DNA of 64,000 bases from Nocardioides euryhalodurans (GTDB taxonomy: Bacteria; Actinomycetota; Actinomycetes; Propionibacteriales; Nocardioidaceae). Positions 37,346-49,939 of the stretch are shown here, piece after piece. The notes under the pieces are model-generated. The model was not told the DNA's origin. It worked only from the letters and a program-made list of their open reading frames with translations, and made no database searches. Positions within the stretch are counted from its first letter, which is position 1. Each line of letters begins with the position of its first letter. The stretch spans positions 1,366,501 to 1,430,500 of the forward strand of contig NZ_CP038267.1 of the NCBI RefSeq assembly GCF_004564375.1. The letters are read 5' to 3'. Made by a program: the position numbers and the translations under genes.

Positions 37346-38059
37346 ATGACCACCTTCGCCACGATCCTGTCCCGGCTGCTGCGTGCGGATCCCGGCCGGC
37401 CGTTGGTCACCTTCTACGACCACGCCTCGGGAGAGCGGACCGAGCTGTCGGTGGCGACGTACGCCAACTGGGTGGCCAAGACGGCCTCGCTGCTCGTCGA
37501 GGAGCACGACCTCGAGCGCGGTCAGGTGGCCCGGATCGACCTGCCCACCCACTGGCTGGGCCCGGTCTGGCTGGGGGCCGCGTGGACCGTGGGCCTGCGG
37601 GTCGTCCTCGACGACGAGGGACCGGAGCCCGACCTGGTGCTGACCGGCCCCGAGGGCCTGCCGCGGTGGGCGCCGCTCGCCGGGGACGCCGTGGTGATCG
37701 CCTCCGCCCTGCACCCACTGGGCCTGCGCTTCACCGACCCGCTGCCCGTGGGCGTGCACGACTTCGGTGCCGACGTGTGGAGCCAGCCGGACGCCTTCGT
37801 CCCCTACGACCCGCCCGGCCCGGACGACGCCGCGCTCGGCGACCTCACGCAGCAGCAGGTGTGGGAGACGGCCGCCGGCGGGAGTCTCCTCACCGACGGC
37901 GGCCGCCTCCTCAGCAGTGCGAACCCGGCTTCCCCTTCCGGGTTCCCCTGCCTCACCGAGCCGCTCGTCCGAGACGGGTCGGTGGTCCTGGTGGCCCACC
38001 CCGACCCGGACAGGGTCGGGGCGACCTACGACGCCGAGCGCGCGACCGCCCGGGCCTGA
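37346..38059 (+). CDS. TIGR03089-family protein
   Basis: A 237-residue protein starting TTFATILSRLLRADPGRPLV. It resembles the N-terminal part of acyl/aryl-CoA ligases (SVATYANWVAKTASLLVEE, WLGAAWTVGLRVVLDDEGP) but ends before the AMP-binding and catalytic motifs. This matches the actinobacterial TIGR03089 family, found beside manC and the glycosyltransferases, function unknown. The ATG is 18 bp from the divergent manC start. The C-terminus overlaps a small hairpin shared with the convergent amidase gene. Confidence 0.78.
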   Translation: MTTFATILSRLLRADPGRPLVTFYDHASGERTELSVATYANWVAKTASLLVEEHDLERGQVARIDLPTHWLGPVWLGAAWTVGLRVVLDDEGPEPDLVLTGPEGLPRWAPLAGDAVVIASALHPLGLRFTDPLPVGVHDFGADVWSQPDAFVPYDPPGPDDAALGDLTQQQVWETAAGGSLLTDGGRLLSSANPASPSGFPCLTEPLVRDGSVVLVAHPDPDRVGATYDAERATARA

Positions 38060-38076
38060 CCTCAGCCCCCGAGGTC
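38058..38076. terminator. Possible bidirectional terminator spanning two stop codons
   Basis: GACCTC-AGCCCCC-GAGGTC, 6-bp stem, covers the stops of the convergent TIGR03089 and amidase genes, which are two bases apart. Confidence 0.35.
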
Positions 38077-40764
38077 GTAGGCGACGCCCTCCCCGAGGTA
38101 CTGCGGCTCGCCGTAGCCCCGCTTGGCGCCGTCGAGCCGGTAGAGGTGGCCGCTCCTGTCGCGGGCCACCAGGTCGGCAGCACCGCGTCCGCGCAGGTCG
38201 TCCACCCCCACGACCCAGGTGTAGCTCGTTCCCAGCCTCGGACGGGAGAGCGCACCCTCCGCGACCTCGACGGGCTCCCCCGCGGCGAGCCGCTCGGTGC
38301 CGTTGCCCGGCCAGACCGTGGTCTGGCCCGCGGCGGTCCGGCCCACGAGGTCGTGGCGCTTGTCGCCCGTCACGTCCGGGACGACCCGGAGGTCCGTGAC
38401 CGTCCGGAAGGGTCGCTTGCCGCCGATCCAGACCGGGTCCGCCAGCCGGCCCGCACCGTTGCCGCGGTAGAGCCACAGCGACCCGATCCTGCGGCGCTCG
38501 ATGACGTCGCCGTCCCCGTCGCCGTCGAAGTCCCCGGCGTGGAGGAGCAGGTTGCTCCGTCCGAAGCCCTGGCCGGTGTCGAGGGGCCGGCCGGTGTGGA
38601 AGGTGCCCTTGTTTTGGAGCACCACCAGCGAGCCGTCGGGCCGGGTCGCCACCAGGTCCGGCGCCTCGTCACCGGTCACCTGACCGGCGCCGCTGACCAT
38701 GGCCACGTCGGAGGGGCCACGCACCGGCCCGAGCGCCGGGCCGAGGGTGCCGTCCCCCCTGCCCGGGAGGACCACCAGGGCCTGGTCGGTCCGTCGCGCG
38801 ACCAGGTCGGGCACCGCGTCGCCGGTGTAGTCGGTGCCGCCGGAGAACCAGTCGTAGCCGGACCAGTCGCCGGCCACCCGGACGCGTGCGGCGAAGTCGC
38901 CACCCCCCTGCCCGCGGAGGAGCGACAGCCGGTCGCGACGGTCGCGACCCCACAGGTCCGTGAGCCCGTCACCGGTGACGTCGCCGGCCGCGACGAGCTG
39001 CTGCAGCCCCCGCAGGCCGGTGTCGCCGGCGACGGCCGTGACGGTTCCGCGGGACGTCCCCAGGAAGGTCACCAGCCTGCCCGCGGACCGACCGACGAAG
39101 TCCGGGGAGCCGTCGCCGTCCAGGTCCCCGGTCGCGGCGACCAGGTCGTGTCCGCGGAACCGCGGGAACCGGGCGCTCACGTCACCGAAGCCGCCGGACG
39201 CGAGGGCGGGGCGCACCTCGAGGCTGCCGGAGTCGTCGAAGGTGACCAGGTCGACCCGACCGTCCCCGGTCAGGTCCGGTGCGGCGAGCACCGTCCGCGT
39301 CGCCCAGCCCGACTCGTCGAGCACCGTGGGGGCCAGGAAGGACGCGAGCCCACCGGTCGGCAGGATCATGCCGCGACCGTCCGAGGCGCGGCGGACGACC
39401 AGGTCCGGGTAGGGGGCGCCCGCGAGGTCGGAGTCGACCTGCCCGAGCTCGATCCCCGGGGCCTCCGGCTCGGACGCGGCCGCGGCGTAGGTGCGGATGG
39501 CGGGCAGCTTCGCGTACAGGTTGCGCCCCGGGCAGGCGGTCGAGTCGGCGTCGCGGTGCCCGTTGATCGCCTTGAACGTCGTGCCGTTCACGTTCTGCGA
39601 GGTGTCCAGCGGGTCGATGCCGTGGAGACCCAGCTTCCAGGCGAAGAGGCTCCCGTACGCCTCGAGCATCACCTCGGGCGCCTGGGCCGTCTCGAAGTTG
39701 CCGATCGCCGACATGGCGAACGAGTCGCCGTTGTAGCCGTAGGTGTGGGCACCGACCACGGCCCGGGCCACGCCCCCGTGGCGGCCCTCCCAGATTCGGC
39801 CGAACTTGTCGACCAGGAAGTTGTAGCCGATGTCGCTCCAGCCCCGCGAGCGGGTGTGGTACGCGTAGATGCTGCGGATGATGCCCGGGACCTCGTCCCG
39901 GGTGTAGTCGTTGCCGTTGACGGTGTGGTGGACGAAACCGGCGCTGATCGTCCCGTAGCTCGGTGAGCCGTCCCGCATCCGCTCGTCGGCGCCCCACTGC
40001 TCGCGCGAGTAGATGGTGGGCCGGGGCGCGGAGGTCGTCGCTGCCTGCAGCGAGATCGCGTCGGGGTCGCCGGCCGCCGTCGCCGGTGCCTCCGCGGCGT
40101 CGAGCTCGGGGGCCAGGGCCGGCTCCTCCGTCGCCACGCGGTCGGCGTCTCCCGGGGACACCACGGCCAGCGACATGTCGTGCGGCAGCTCCTCGTCCGC
40201 GACCACACGGGTCTGGACCAGGTCGACCTCGCCGACGAGAAGCGGGTCGGTACCGGGGCGTGCCTCCCGGCCCTCGTCGCTCCCGGGGTCGGGAGCGTGG
40301 TCGTAGTGGTACTCCAGGTCGGTCCACCCTCCCCAGCGGCCACCGGTCGACGTCCGCACCTGCAGCTCGATCCGGTCGTCCTCAACCTGGTCGTCGTGCG
40401 ACCAGGTGACGCCCACCGCGCCGTAGCCCTCGAGCGGCTGCGGCCGGCTCAGCACCTCCGTACGCCCGGCCGTCGCCGTCCGTGGGGAGGCCCCGGGCGC
40501 CGCGTCGGCCTCGGCCGTCAGCGGCACCTCCCTCACCTCCGGCTCCACGCTGCCGATGGGGACCCTGGACGGCTTCGGCGCCCGCGGAGCGTGCTCGACC
40601 GTCACCGGCCGGTCGAGCAGCCGTGGCCCCACGGCCGACGGCTCGGGGGTGTGGACGACGTCGAGGGAGACGACCGAGGCCGCCGGACTCAGGACGGCCA
40701 GGACGGCACCCAGGGCCAGCAGCTGCTGGCACGAGGTGACGAAGTGGGCCTTGCAAGGACGCAT
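38062..40764 (-). CDS. Secreted N-acetylmuramoyl-L-alanine amidase (PGRP type) with FG-GAP repeats
   Basis: A 900-residue exported protein: signal peptide (~1-33), a linker with a beta domain (~100-205), a peptidoglycan-recognition amidase domain (~250-420), and ~450 residues of FG-GAP/VCBS repeats (DLTGDGRVDLVTFD, DLDGDGSPDFVGR, DVTGDGLTDLWGR and others). Zinc ligands are in HHTVNG (~279-284), and NGHRDADSTACPG (H403, C411); the catalytic Tyr lies in DIGYNFLVD. It should cut the peptide from peptidoglycan at the cell surface. The ATG has GGAG nine bases upstream. Repeats of TGTGAC/TGTGAA type in its promoter are noted but unassigned. Confidence 0.9.
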   Translation of the reverse strand: MRPCKAHFVTSCQQLLALGAVLAVLSPAASVVSLDVVHTPEPSAVGPRLLDRPVTVEHAPRAPKPSRVPIGSVEPEVREVPLTAEADAAPGASPRTATAGRTEVLSRPQPLEGYGAVGVTWSHDDQVEDDRIELQVRTSTGGRWGGWTDLEYHYDHAPDPGSDEGREARPGTDPLLVGEVDLVQTRVVADEELPHDMSLAVVSPGDADRVATEEPALAPELDAAEAPATAAGDPDAISLQAATTSAPRPTIYSREQWGADERMRDGSPSYGTISAGFVHHTVNGNDYTRDEVPGIIRSIYAYHTRSRGWSDIGYNFLVDKFGRIWEGRHGGVARAVVGAHTYGYNGDSFAMSAIGNFETAQAPEVMLEAYGSLFAWKLGLHGIDPLDTSQNVNGTTFKAINGHRDADSTACPGRNLYAKLPAIRTYAAAASEPEAPGIELGQVDSDLAGAPYPDLVVRRASDGRGMILPTGGLASFLAPTVLDESGWATRTVLAAPDLTGDGRVDLVTFDDSGSLEVRPALASGGFGDVSARFPRFRGHDLVAATGDLDGDGSPDFVGRSAGRLVTFLGTSRGTVTAVAGDTGLRGLQQLVAAGDVTGDGLTDLWGRDRRDRLSLLRGQGGGDFAARVRVAGDWSGYDWFSGGTDYTGDAVPDLVARRTDQALVVLPGRGDGTLGPALGPVRGPSDVAMVSGAGQVTGDEAPDLVATRPDGSLVVLQNKGTFHTGRPLDTGQGFGRSNLLLHAGDFDGDGDGDVIERRRIGSLWLYRGNGAGRLADPVWIGGKRPFRTVTDLRVVPDVTGDKRHDLVGRTAAGQTTVWPGNGTERLAAGEPVEVAEGALSRPRLGTSYTWVVGVDDLRGRGAADLVARDRSGHLYRLDGAKRGYGEPQYLGEGVAYDLGG

Positions 40765-40937
40765 CGTGGGCTACTCCAGTGTGCGGGGGAAGATTCACAC
40801 GAGTAGCAACTTTCACAACAGTCACACGGCTCCGCAAGCGAAACTGAGTAACTACAAATGTGTAATTTCCAGTCGACACGCCGGGGTGTTCGAGAAATCC
40901 GCCGGACGACTGCTGGGCTCGGGCGACGAGTCCGCGT

Positions 40938-41705
40938 TCAGTCCTCGCTGCCGAGGCCCTCGTCGTCGTCGCCGTCCTCGCCCTCGTCGTAGTGGAGGAC
41001 CTTGATCCCCTGGTCGACGCCGCCGTCGAAGGTCAGCTTGCCCTTCTCGAGCACGAGGACCCGGTCGCAGAGCTGGCGCACCGCACCCGGGGAGTGGCTG
41101 ACGAAGAAGATCGTCGTTCCGTTCTCGCGGATCTCACGCATCCGCTGCTTGCACTTGCGCTTGAACGGCCGGTCCCCGACCGCCAGCGCCTCGTCGGCGA
41201 TGAAGATGTCGGACTCGACGTGGATCGCCACCGCGAAGCCCAGGCGCGACTTCATGCCGGAGCTGTAGTAGACGACGGGCGTGTCGATGAACTTGCCGAG
41301 GTCGGCGAACTCGATGATGTCGTCGAGCTTGCGACGCGTCTCGGCCTCGCTCATCCCGAGGATGGCCGCGTTGAGCCAGAGGTTGTCACGACCGCTCATC
41401 TGCGGCTGGAAGCCGGCACCGGTGGCGATCAGGCCGGCGATCCGGCCGCGGGTCAGGACGCTGCCGCTGTCGGGCTGCATCACGCCGCTGATCATCTTCA
41501 GCAGCGTCGACTTCCCGGAGCCGTTCAGGCCCATCACGCCCACCGACTCGCCCCGGCCGACGGTGAAGGACACGTCCTCGACGGCGTTGAACCGGTCGTG
41601 GGTCTTCTGGCCGCGCGCTCTCGCGAGCGCGATCTGCTTGATGGACCGGTGGTACTGCATGGTGAAGGTCTTGGTGGCGTTCTCCACCTCGATGTACGTC
41701 GCCAT
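40938..41705 (-). CDS. wzt: ABC polysaccharide exporter, ATPase subunit (Wzt/TagH/RfbE-like)
   Basis: A 255-residue ATPase: Walker A in GLNGSGKSTLLKMI, signature VYYSSGMKSRLGFAVA (the SSGM form typical of O-antigen/teichoic-acid exporters), Walker B in DIFIADEALAVGD, then FVSHSPGAVRQLCDRV. The short acidic C-terminus lacks the glycan-binding domain of long Wzt. With the permease upstream it exports a lipid-linked polysaccharide; the neighbouring galactofuranosyl genes point to a galactan, as for Rv3781-Rv3783. ATG and permease stop share one base (TGATG). Confidence 0.92.
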   Translation of the reverse strand: MATYIEVENATKTFTMQYHRSIKQIALARARGQKTHDRFNAVEDVSFTVGRGESVGVMGLNGSGKSTLLKMISGVMQPDSGSVLTRGRIAGLIATGAGFQPQMSGRDNLWLNAAILGMSEAETRRKLDDIIEFADLGKFIDTPVVYYSSGMKSRLGFAVAIHVESDIFIADEALAVGDRPFKRKCKQRMREIRENGTTIFFVSHSPGAVRQLCDRVLVLEKGKLTFDGGVDQGIKVLHYDEGEDGDDDEGLGSED

Positions 41706-42590
41706 CAGAGGCGCTCCGGTACCCGGCGCTCGAGCCTGCTGAACCACACCTGCGCGAGCCCGAGGAAGACGAACGAGAGCGCCAGCATGATCCAGCCGCG
41801 CGGGAACAGGTCCGCCGGCAGGTCGGTGAGGACGGTCGCCTCCGGGTCGCTGGTGGTCCCGACCCAGAAGCAGCGCTGCATCAGCAGCACGGCCTCGGCG
41901 ATGGGGTTGAGGAGGTAGACGTCCGCGACCCACGGGATCGACGAGAAGCGGTCCTCCACCATCGAGAACGGGTAGATCATCGGCACGCTGAAGGTCACGA
42001 ACTGGGTGAGCGTCTGCACCACCTTGCCGAAGTCTCGGAAGAACACGTTGGCCACGCTGAAGAGCAGCGCCAGCGCCAGCCCGAGCACGGCGATGATCGC
42101 CAGCGCCAGGAACCCGGCGACCAGGCCCATGGGATCGGGGCTCCAGCCCAGGAGCATGCTGGCCACCAGCGTGATCACGAGCATCGGGATGGTGTGCCAG
42201 AAGGCGACCAGCATCGTGGCGACCGGGAAGAGCTCGCGCGGCATCGGCAGCTTGATGATCAGCCCGCGGTTGCTCACCAGCGACTTCGTGCCGCCGTTGA
42301 AGGTCTCGGTGAAGAAGTGGACGACGACCATCCCGCAGACCAGGTGGATGGCGAAGTTCTCCATGTTGCCACCGCGCCCGATGAGCACCTGGAACACGAA
42401 GTAGAACATCAGGAACCGGACGAACGGCTGCAGGTAGCTCCAGAACCAGCCCAGGAACGTGCCCTGGTAGCGGGACTGGACGGTGCTGTGGACCAGCAGC
42501 TTCAGCAGGTAGCGCCTGCGGAAGACCTCGAGCAGCCCGTTGTTGCCGCTGGGCGCAGCCAGCGGCGGCAGCGGCTTCGCGGCCTCGGTG

Positions 42591-42601
<11 letters not shown>
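41705..42601 (-). CDS. wzm: ABC polysaccharide exporter, permease subunit (Wzm-like)
   Basis: A 298-residue ABC-2 permease with six membrane helices from ~residue 55, the family's SRYQGTFLGWFWSYLQPF entry helix, and the FRDFGKVVQTLTQFVTFSVPMIYPFSMV stretch (within ~190-220). Pairs with the ATPase immediately downstream. It overlaps the end of glfT2 by 11 bp, so polymer synthesis and export are co-translated. Confidence 0.92.
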
Positions 42602-45973
<3,372 letters not shown>

Positions 45974-46888
45974 TCACGAAGGCGGCGCCGAGCTCTCCGG
46001 GAGCTCACGGAGCGTGCGCGCCGAGCGCAGCGCCCGGAGCACGTTGCGGGCCTCGCCCCGGCCTCCGCGCACCGGGCTGAGCAGCACCACCAGCAGCGCG
46101 ATCAGCCACGGCTTGAGCCGGACAGCGGGGTTGCTGCCGTAGCGGAAGTGGACGACGAAGAGGTTCCGGTACATGTAGAACCCCTTCCACGAGCCGAGGT
46201 CGTGCTGCTGGTCGAAGTCCAGCTGCCGCACGAGGACGGCGTCGCGGACGCCCCAGATGCGGTAGCCGGCCCGCCGCGCGCGGAGCGCGAAGTCCACGTC
46301 GTCGTAGAAGATGAAGAACCTCGCGTCGGGCAGCCCGACCGCGGTGACGACCTCGCGCCGCAGCATGAACCCCTCGAAGGCGACGTTCTCCAGCGCGACG
46401 CGCGCGGGCATCGCGGTGCGGGTGCCGTACTCGGTCTCGACCATCCCCGTCTTGGGCTTGATCGCGAGCGGGTTGTCGAGGTCGAAGCGCGTCGCGGACT
46501 TCTCGACCAGCCGGCCCGACGTGTCCTCGCGCACGGCCATCAGGCACGCCTCGTCCTGGCCGAGGAGCACCTCGAGGCAGTCGGGGGCGGGGACCACGTC
46601 GTCGTCCATCAGCCAGATCCGGTCGAAGCCGCCGGCGTACGCCTCCCGGAGCCCCAGGTGGAAGCCGCCGGCGCCCCCGAGGTTGTCGGGGCTGTGGGTG
46701 ACCCGGAGCGGCAGCCCCTTGCCGTGGTGGTGCGCGAGCACCTCGCGGGTGTGGTCGGAGCTGGCGTTGTCGACGACGTAGACGGCGTCGGGGGGCGTGG
46801 TCTGGGCGGCCAGGCCGTCCAGCATCCGCCCGAGCAGGTCGGCGCGGTTGAAGGTCACGACGACCACGGCGACGGTCTCGGCGCTCAC
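45974..46888 (-). CDS. GlfT1-like family-2 glycosyltransferase
   Basis: A 304-residue GT-A protein, the same length as mycobacterial GlfT1. Motifs: VVVTFNRADLLGRML, VVDNASSDHT, NLGGAGGF, the metal site DDD in WLMDDDVVP, and FIFYDDVDFALRARRAGY. A hydrophobic C-terminal helix (PWLIALLVVLLSPV) may touch the membrane. GlfT1 adds the first galactofuranoses to the rhamnosyl linker. Given glf and glfT2 just downstream this assignment is likely, but the next gene upstream is a paralogue and roles could be swapped. Confidence 0.8.
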   Translation of the reverse strand: MSAETVAVVVVTFNRADLLGRMLDGLAAQTTPPDAVYVVDNASSDHTREVLAHHHGKGLPLRVTHSPDNLGGAGGFHLGLREAYAGGFDRIWLMDDDVVPAPDCLEVLLGQDEACLMAVREDTSGRLVEKSATRFDLDNPLAIKPKTGMVETEYGTRTAMPARVALENVAFEGFMLRREVVTAVGLPDARFFIFYDDVDFALRARRAGYRIWGVRDAVLVRQLDFDQQHDLGSWKGFYMYRNLFVVHFRYGSNPAVRLKPWLIALLVVLLSPVRGGRGEARNVLRALRSARTLRELPESSAPPS

Positions 46889-47802
46889 CGGAGGAACCTC
46901 TCATGGCCCGTGAAGTCGCCGCGCAGCCCGTCACGGACGGCCCGCGCGCTCAGCGCCAGCCGGGACCGGTCCGGCCTGGTCAGGGTGTAGAACCACACCG
47001 TCTTGGCCCAGAAGAGCAGGACGTGGGGCCAGCCGCGGTAGTCGCGCAGGTTGAGGGTGTTGTTGCGTGCCATGCAGTAGTGCTTGAGGTCGCTGGGGCT
47101 GTGGTTGTACGTCGTCCTCCCCCACATCAGCGGCGTGCCGAGCTCGCCGACGGCCGGGTGCCGCACCCGGGCGGCGGCGACCGTCGCGATCCGCGCGCCG
47201 GCCCGCTCGGCCCGCAGCCGGTACTCGTGGTCGTCGCCCCAGATGAAGAACTCCTCGCGGGGGTAGCCGATCCGACCCGCCAGCTCCCGGGTCACCAGCA
47301 CCCCGTTGAACGGGATCACGACGTCGTGGAGCAGCCCGTCGCTCGCGGCCCGCTCGACCGCGGCGGTGTCGTGGACGACCCGCGTCCCGCCCGGCACCCG
47401 GATCGGGAACACGAGCCGGTCGGGGTCGGCCTCGTCGACGACGACCGGGCCCCAGAAGTCGAGGTCGCGCCGCTCCAGCAGCAGGTCGAGGCAGTCGTGG
47501 TCGGGCAGCCCGTCGTCGTCCATCAGCCACGCCAGGTCGGCACCGCGCTCCACGGCCAGCCGCAGCCCCTCGTGGAAGCCACCAGCTCCGCCCCGGTTGC
47601 GGTCCAGGGCGTGCACCACGACGTCGGTGCCGGCCAGCCAGTCGGCGGTGCCGTCGGTCGAGGCGTTGTCGACGACGAGCACCTCGTCGACGCGGTCGAC
47701 CTCGCCGAGCCGGGTCACGAGCCGCTGCAGCAGCGGGAGCCGGTTGAAGGTGACCACCACGGCGACGACCCGCGGGCGGGGGTCACGAGGCTGCTCGGTC
47801 AC
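46885..47802 (-). CDS. Family-2 glycosyltransferase, paralogue of the GlfT1-like gene
   Basis: A 305-residue GT2 enzyme resembling its downstream neighbour: VVVTFNRLPLLQRLV, VVDNASTDGTADWL, NRGGAGGFHEGL, WLMDDDGLPDHDC, FFIWGDDHEYRLRAERAG. It overlaps the neighbour by four bases. The MARNNTLNLRDYRGW stretch is typical of this galactofuranosyl/rhamnosyl group. Probably adds a linker or early chain sugar. The GTG at VTEQPRD has AGGG upstream; a longer frame reads through Pro-rich non-conserved sequence. Confidence 0.82.
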   Translation of the reverse strand: MTEQPRDPRPRVVAVVVTFNRLPLLQRLVTRLGEVDRVDEVLVVDNASTDGTADWLAGTDVVVHALDRNRGGAGGFHEGLRLAVERGADLAWLMDDDGLPDHDCLDLLLERRDLDFWGPVVVDEADPDRLVFPIRVPGGTRVVHDTAAVERAASDGLLHDVVIPFNGVLVTRELAGRIGYPREEFFIWGDDHEYRLRAERAGARIATVAAARVRHPAVGELGTPLMWGRTTYNHSPSDLKHYCMARNNTLNLRDYRGWPHVLLFWAKTVWFYTLTRPDRSRLALSARAVRDGLRGDFTGHERFLR

Positions 47803-47833
47803 GGCCCACACCCTCCCACGAGGTGGTACGGAC

Positions 47834-49282
47834 TCAGCAGGCGGCGCCGAGGTCGGCGGCCTGGTTGGCGGCGTACCCCTCGGCGAGGCTGCCGTACGAC
47901 CCACCGGTCATCGACTGCGGCTGCTTGTTCCGCTTCTTGCCGGCCTTCGGCTCCGCAGGAGGTACGTCGCCCTCGGCCCGGTCGATCGTCTCGGCGACCT
48001 TGTCGTGGATGAGGTCGATGTCGGGGTCGGCCGTGTTGACCAGCGGCGGGACCAGCGACAGCGACGACATCTTCTGCGACCTGGCCTTGAGGGCGAGCTC
48101 GACGAACCGGCCGACCTCGCTCCGCGGCACCGACGTCGAGACCATGTCGGAGCTCGCCTGGGCGATGTCGGAGAAGTTGGTGAGGGCCGACTGCGGGCTG
48201 ATCTGGTGGAGCATCGCGTTCATGACGCACTTCTGGCGCGCCATCCGCGAGTAGTCGTCGGAGCCGTAGCGCGCCCGGGCGAACCACAGCGTCTCGAGGC
48301 CGTCGAGCTCCTGGACACCGGGCTGGATGTAGCGGAAGTAGGAGTCGGTGGGCAGGCCGACCGGGATCTCGTCACGGACGTTGAGCGTGACTCCGCCCAC
48401 GGCGTCGACGAGACCCTTGAAGCCCTCGAGGTTGACCATCGCCCAGTAGTTGACCTCGAGGTCGGTGATGCCCTCGACCGCCATGATCGTGGCGTCGATC
48501 CCCGGGTGCTTGGACTTGCGGAAGAGCTCGGTGTGGTCGCCGGCCCAGGTGCTGACGCCGTTGAGGTAGCAGCCCTCGCAGTCGAACCCGTCCGGGAACT
48601 GCTTGTCCATGACCGAGTCCTCCCGGAACGGGAAGCCGGCCATGTTGCGGGGCAACGAGATCAGCACGGTCTTGCCGGTCTCGGCGTCGATGCTGGCCAC
48701 GGTGAGCGAGTCGGGACGCAGCCCCACCCGACCCGCGCCGGCGTCGCCGCCGAGGAGGAGCACGTTATAGCGGCCGTCGCTGGCGTCGGAGGCCGCGCCG
48801 TCGCCGAACATCGTCACCATCAGGTCGCGCTGGACCCCGACGACGTGGGCGCCGAAGAGCAGGGTCCCGGCGACCGAGAGGCACAGCAGGCCGTTGACGC
48901 CGACGATCGCGCGGCGGTGCTGCTGGCTGAGCGTGAGCGGCTGACCGATCCGCCAGGCGTCGACGAACAGGAACGCCCACCCGACGGCGAGTGCCATCAG
49001 CACGGCACGCAGCACGCCCAGGAGCAGCGTGTTGGAGGCCGCCCAGAAGGCGAAGGGGTGCCAGAGCGCTGCGGTGACCACGCCGACCACCCCGGTGACG
49101 ACGAGCACCATCCAGATCCGCATCGCGATGCGGCCGACGTCGCGGTTGCCGGCCACCAGCTGGGCGGAACCGGGGACCACCAGGGTCATCACCATCAGGG
49201 CGACGGCCCGGCGGAAGCGCACACGTGCCGCGCGCTCGTCGGGGTCGCGCCGACCGGTGGGCCCGGGGGAAGGATCGGGCAT
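47834..49282 (-). CDS. LytR-CpsA-Psr family ligase with multi-helix N-terminus
   Basis: A 482-residue protein with four membrane helices in ~28-150 and an outward LCP domain (~170-420): NVLLLGGDAGAGRVGLRPDSLTVASI, VLISLPRNMAGFPF, NYWAMVNLEGFKGLVDAVGGV, WFARARYGSDDYSRMARQ. LCP enzymes attach lipid-linked polymers to peptidoglycan, in actinobacteria arabinogalactan-type chains. It heads the galactan gene run, so it is the likely ligase for that polymer. A GATACT -10 (49329-49334) lies ~45 bp upstream. Confidence 0.9.
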   Translation of the reverse strand: MPDPSPGPTGRRDPDERAARVRFRRAVALMVMTLVVPGSAQLVAGNRDVGRIAMRIWMVLVVTGVVGVVTAALWHPFAFWAASNTLLLGVLRAVLMALAVGWAFLFVDAWRIGQPLTLSQQHRRAIVGVNGLLCLSVAGTLLFGAHVVGVQRDLMVTMFGDGAASDASDGRYNVLLLGGDAGAGRVGLRPDSLTVASIDAETGKTVLISLPRNMAGFPFREDSVMDKQFPDGFDCEGCYLNGVSTWAGDHTELFRKSKHPGIDATIMAVEGITDLEVNYWAMVNLEGFKGLVDAVGGVTLNVRDEIPVGLPTDSYFRYIQPGVQELDGLETLWFARARYGSDDYSRMARQKCVMNAMLHQISPQSALTNFSDIAQASSDMVSTSVPRSEVGRFVELALKARSQKMSSLSLVPPLVNTADPDIDLIHDKVAETIDRAEGDVPPAEPKAGKKRNKQPQSMTGGSYGSLAEGYAANQAADLGAAC

Positions 49283-49378
49283 GGGGAAGGTGCCTCTCGA
49301 TGCTCGGGGAAGGAAGCAGCGTGGGCCAAGTATCACCAGTCACACCCGTCACAGCGGGGCGACGCGCCGACCGGTCCC

Positions 49379-49939
49379 TCAGCCGGCGACCACGCGGGCG
49401 AGCAGGTCCTCGGCGAGCGGGCGGTCGGCGTACACCAGCCGGACCGCACGGGGGTCCTCGTTGCCGGCGTCGGGACCGCGCCACTGCCGGGTGAGGCCGA
49501 GCCGCTCCGTCGTACGGCGGGAGGCGTGGTTGTGCTCGAGCAGGTACGCCACGACGGGCCGGTCCGGCGCCACGGCGGCCGCGGCCGCGAGCGCCGCTCG
49601 ACCGAGCTCGCCGGCGTACCCACGACCTTGCACGTGGTGGGCGAGCCGGTAGGCGAGGTTCCAGCCCGGCCAACCCTGCCGCCAGGCACATCCCCCCAGG
49701 CCCACGACCGGCCCGCCGTCGTGCTCACGCACGACCCAGTAGCCGAGCCCCCGTTCGTCCCACCGTCCCTGCTGGCGGTCCAGCAGCTCCCTCGTCGTGG
49801 CGAGGTGGACGTGGCGACCCTGGGGGAGGTGGATCCACGAGGCCGGGTCCGCGTGGATCGAGTGCAGGTCGGCGAGATCCTCGTCCTGCGGCGCGTCGAG
49901 CCACAGCCGCCCGGTGCGCTGGTGGCGCCAGCCGGTCAC
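49379..49939 (-). CDS. GNAT-family acetyltransferase (RimJ/RimL-like)
   Basis: A 186-residue protein with the GNAT core: RTGRLWLDAPQDEDLADL at the start, GLGGCAWRQGWPGWNLAYRL, then the acetyl-CoA pyrophosphate loop in HHVQGRGYAGELGRAAL and HNHASRRTTERLGL. Most like N-terminal or small-molecule acetyltransferases of the RimJ type; substrate unknown. The GTG overlaps the thioesterase stop by four bases. Confidence 0.82.
   Translation of the reverse strand: MTGWRHQRTGRLWLDAPQDEDLADLHSIHADPASWIHLPQGRHVHLATTRELLDRQQGRWDERGLGYWVVREHDGGPVVGLGGCAWRQGWPGWNLAYRLAHHVQGRGYAGELGRAALAAAAAVAPDRPVVAYLLEHNHASRRTTERLGLTRQWRGPDAGNEDPRAVRLVYADRPLAEDLLARVVAG

Noticed and set aside
40777..40860. TGTGACTGT/TGTGAAAGT repeats upstream of the amidase as a defined MtrA or CRP site
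   Set aside because: Two imperfect 9-bp copies, no match to a consensus I can state with confidence; left as a note.
46885..47802. Calling the second GT2 gene wbbL (rhamnosyltransferase)
   Set aside because: It is as similar to the GlfT1-like neighbour as expected for a paralogue; motifs alone do not separate rhamnosyl from galactofuranosyl transferases.
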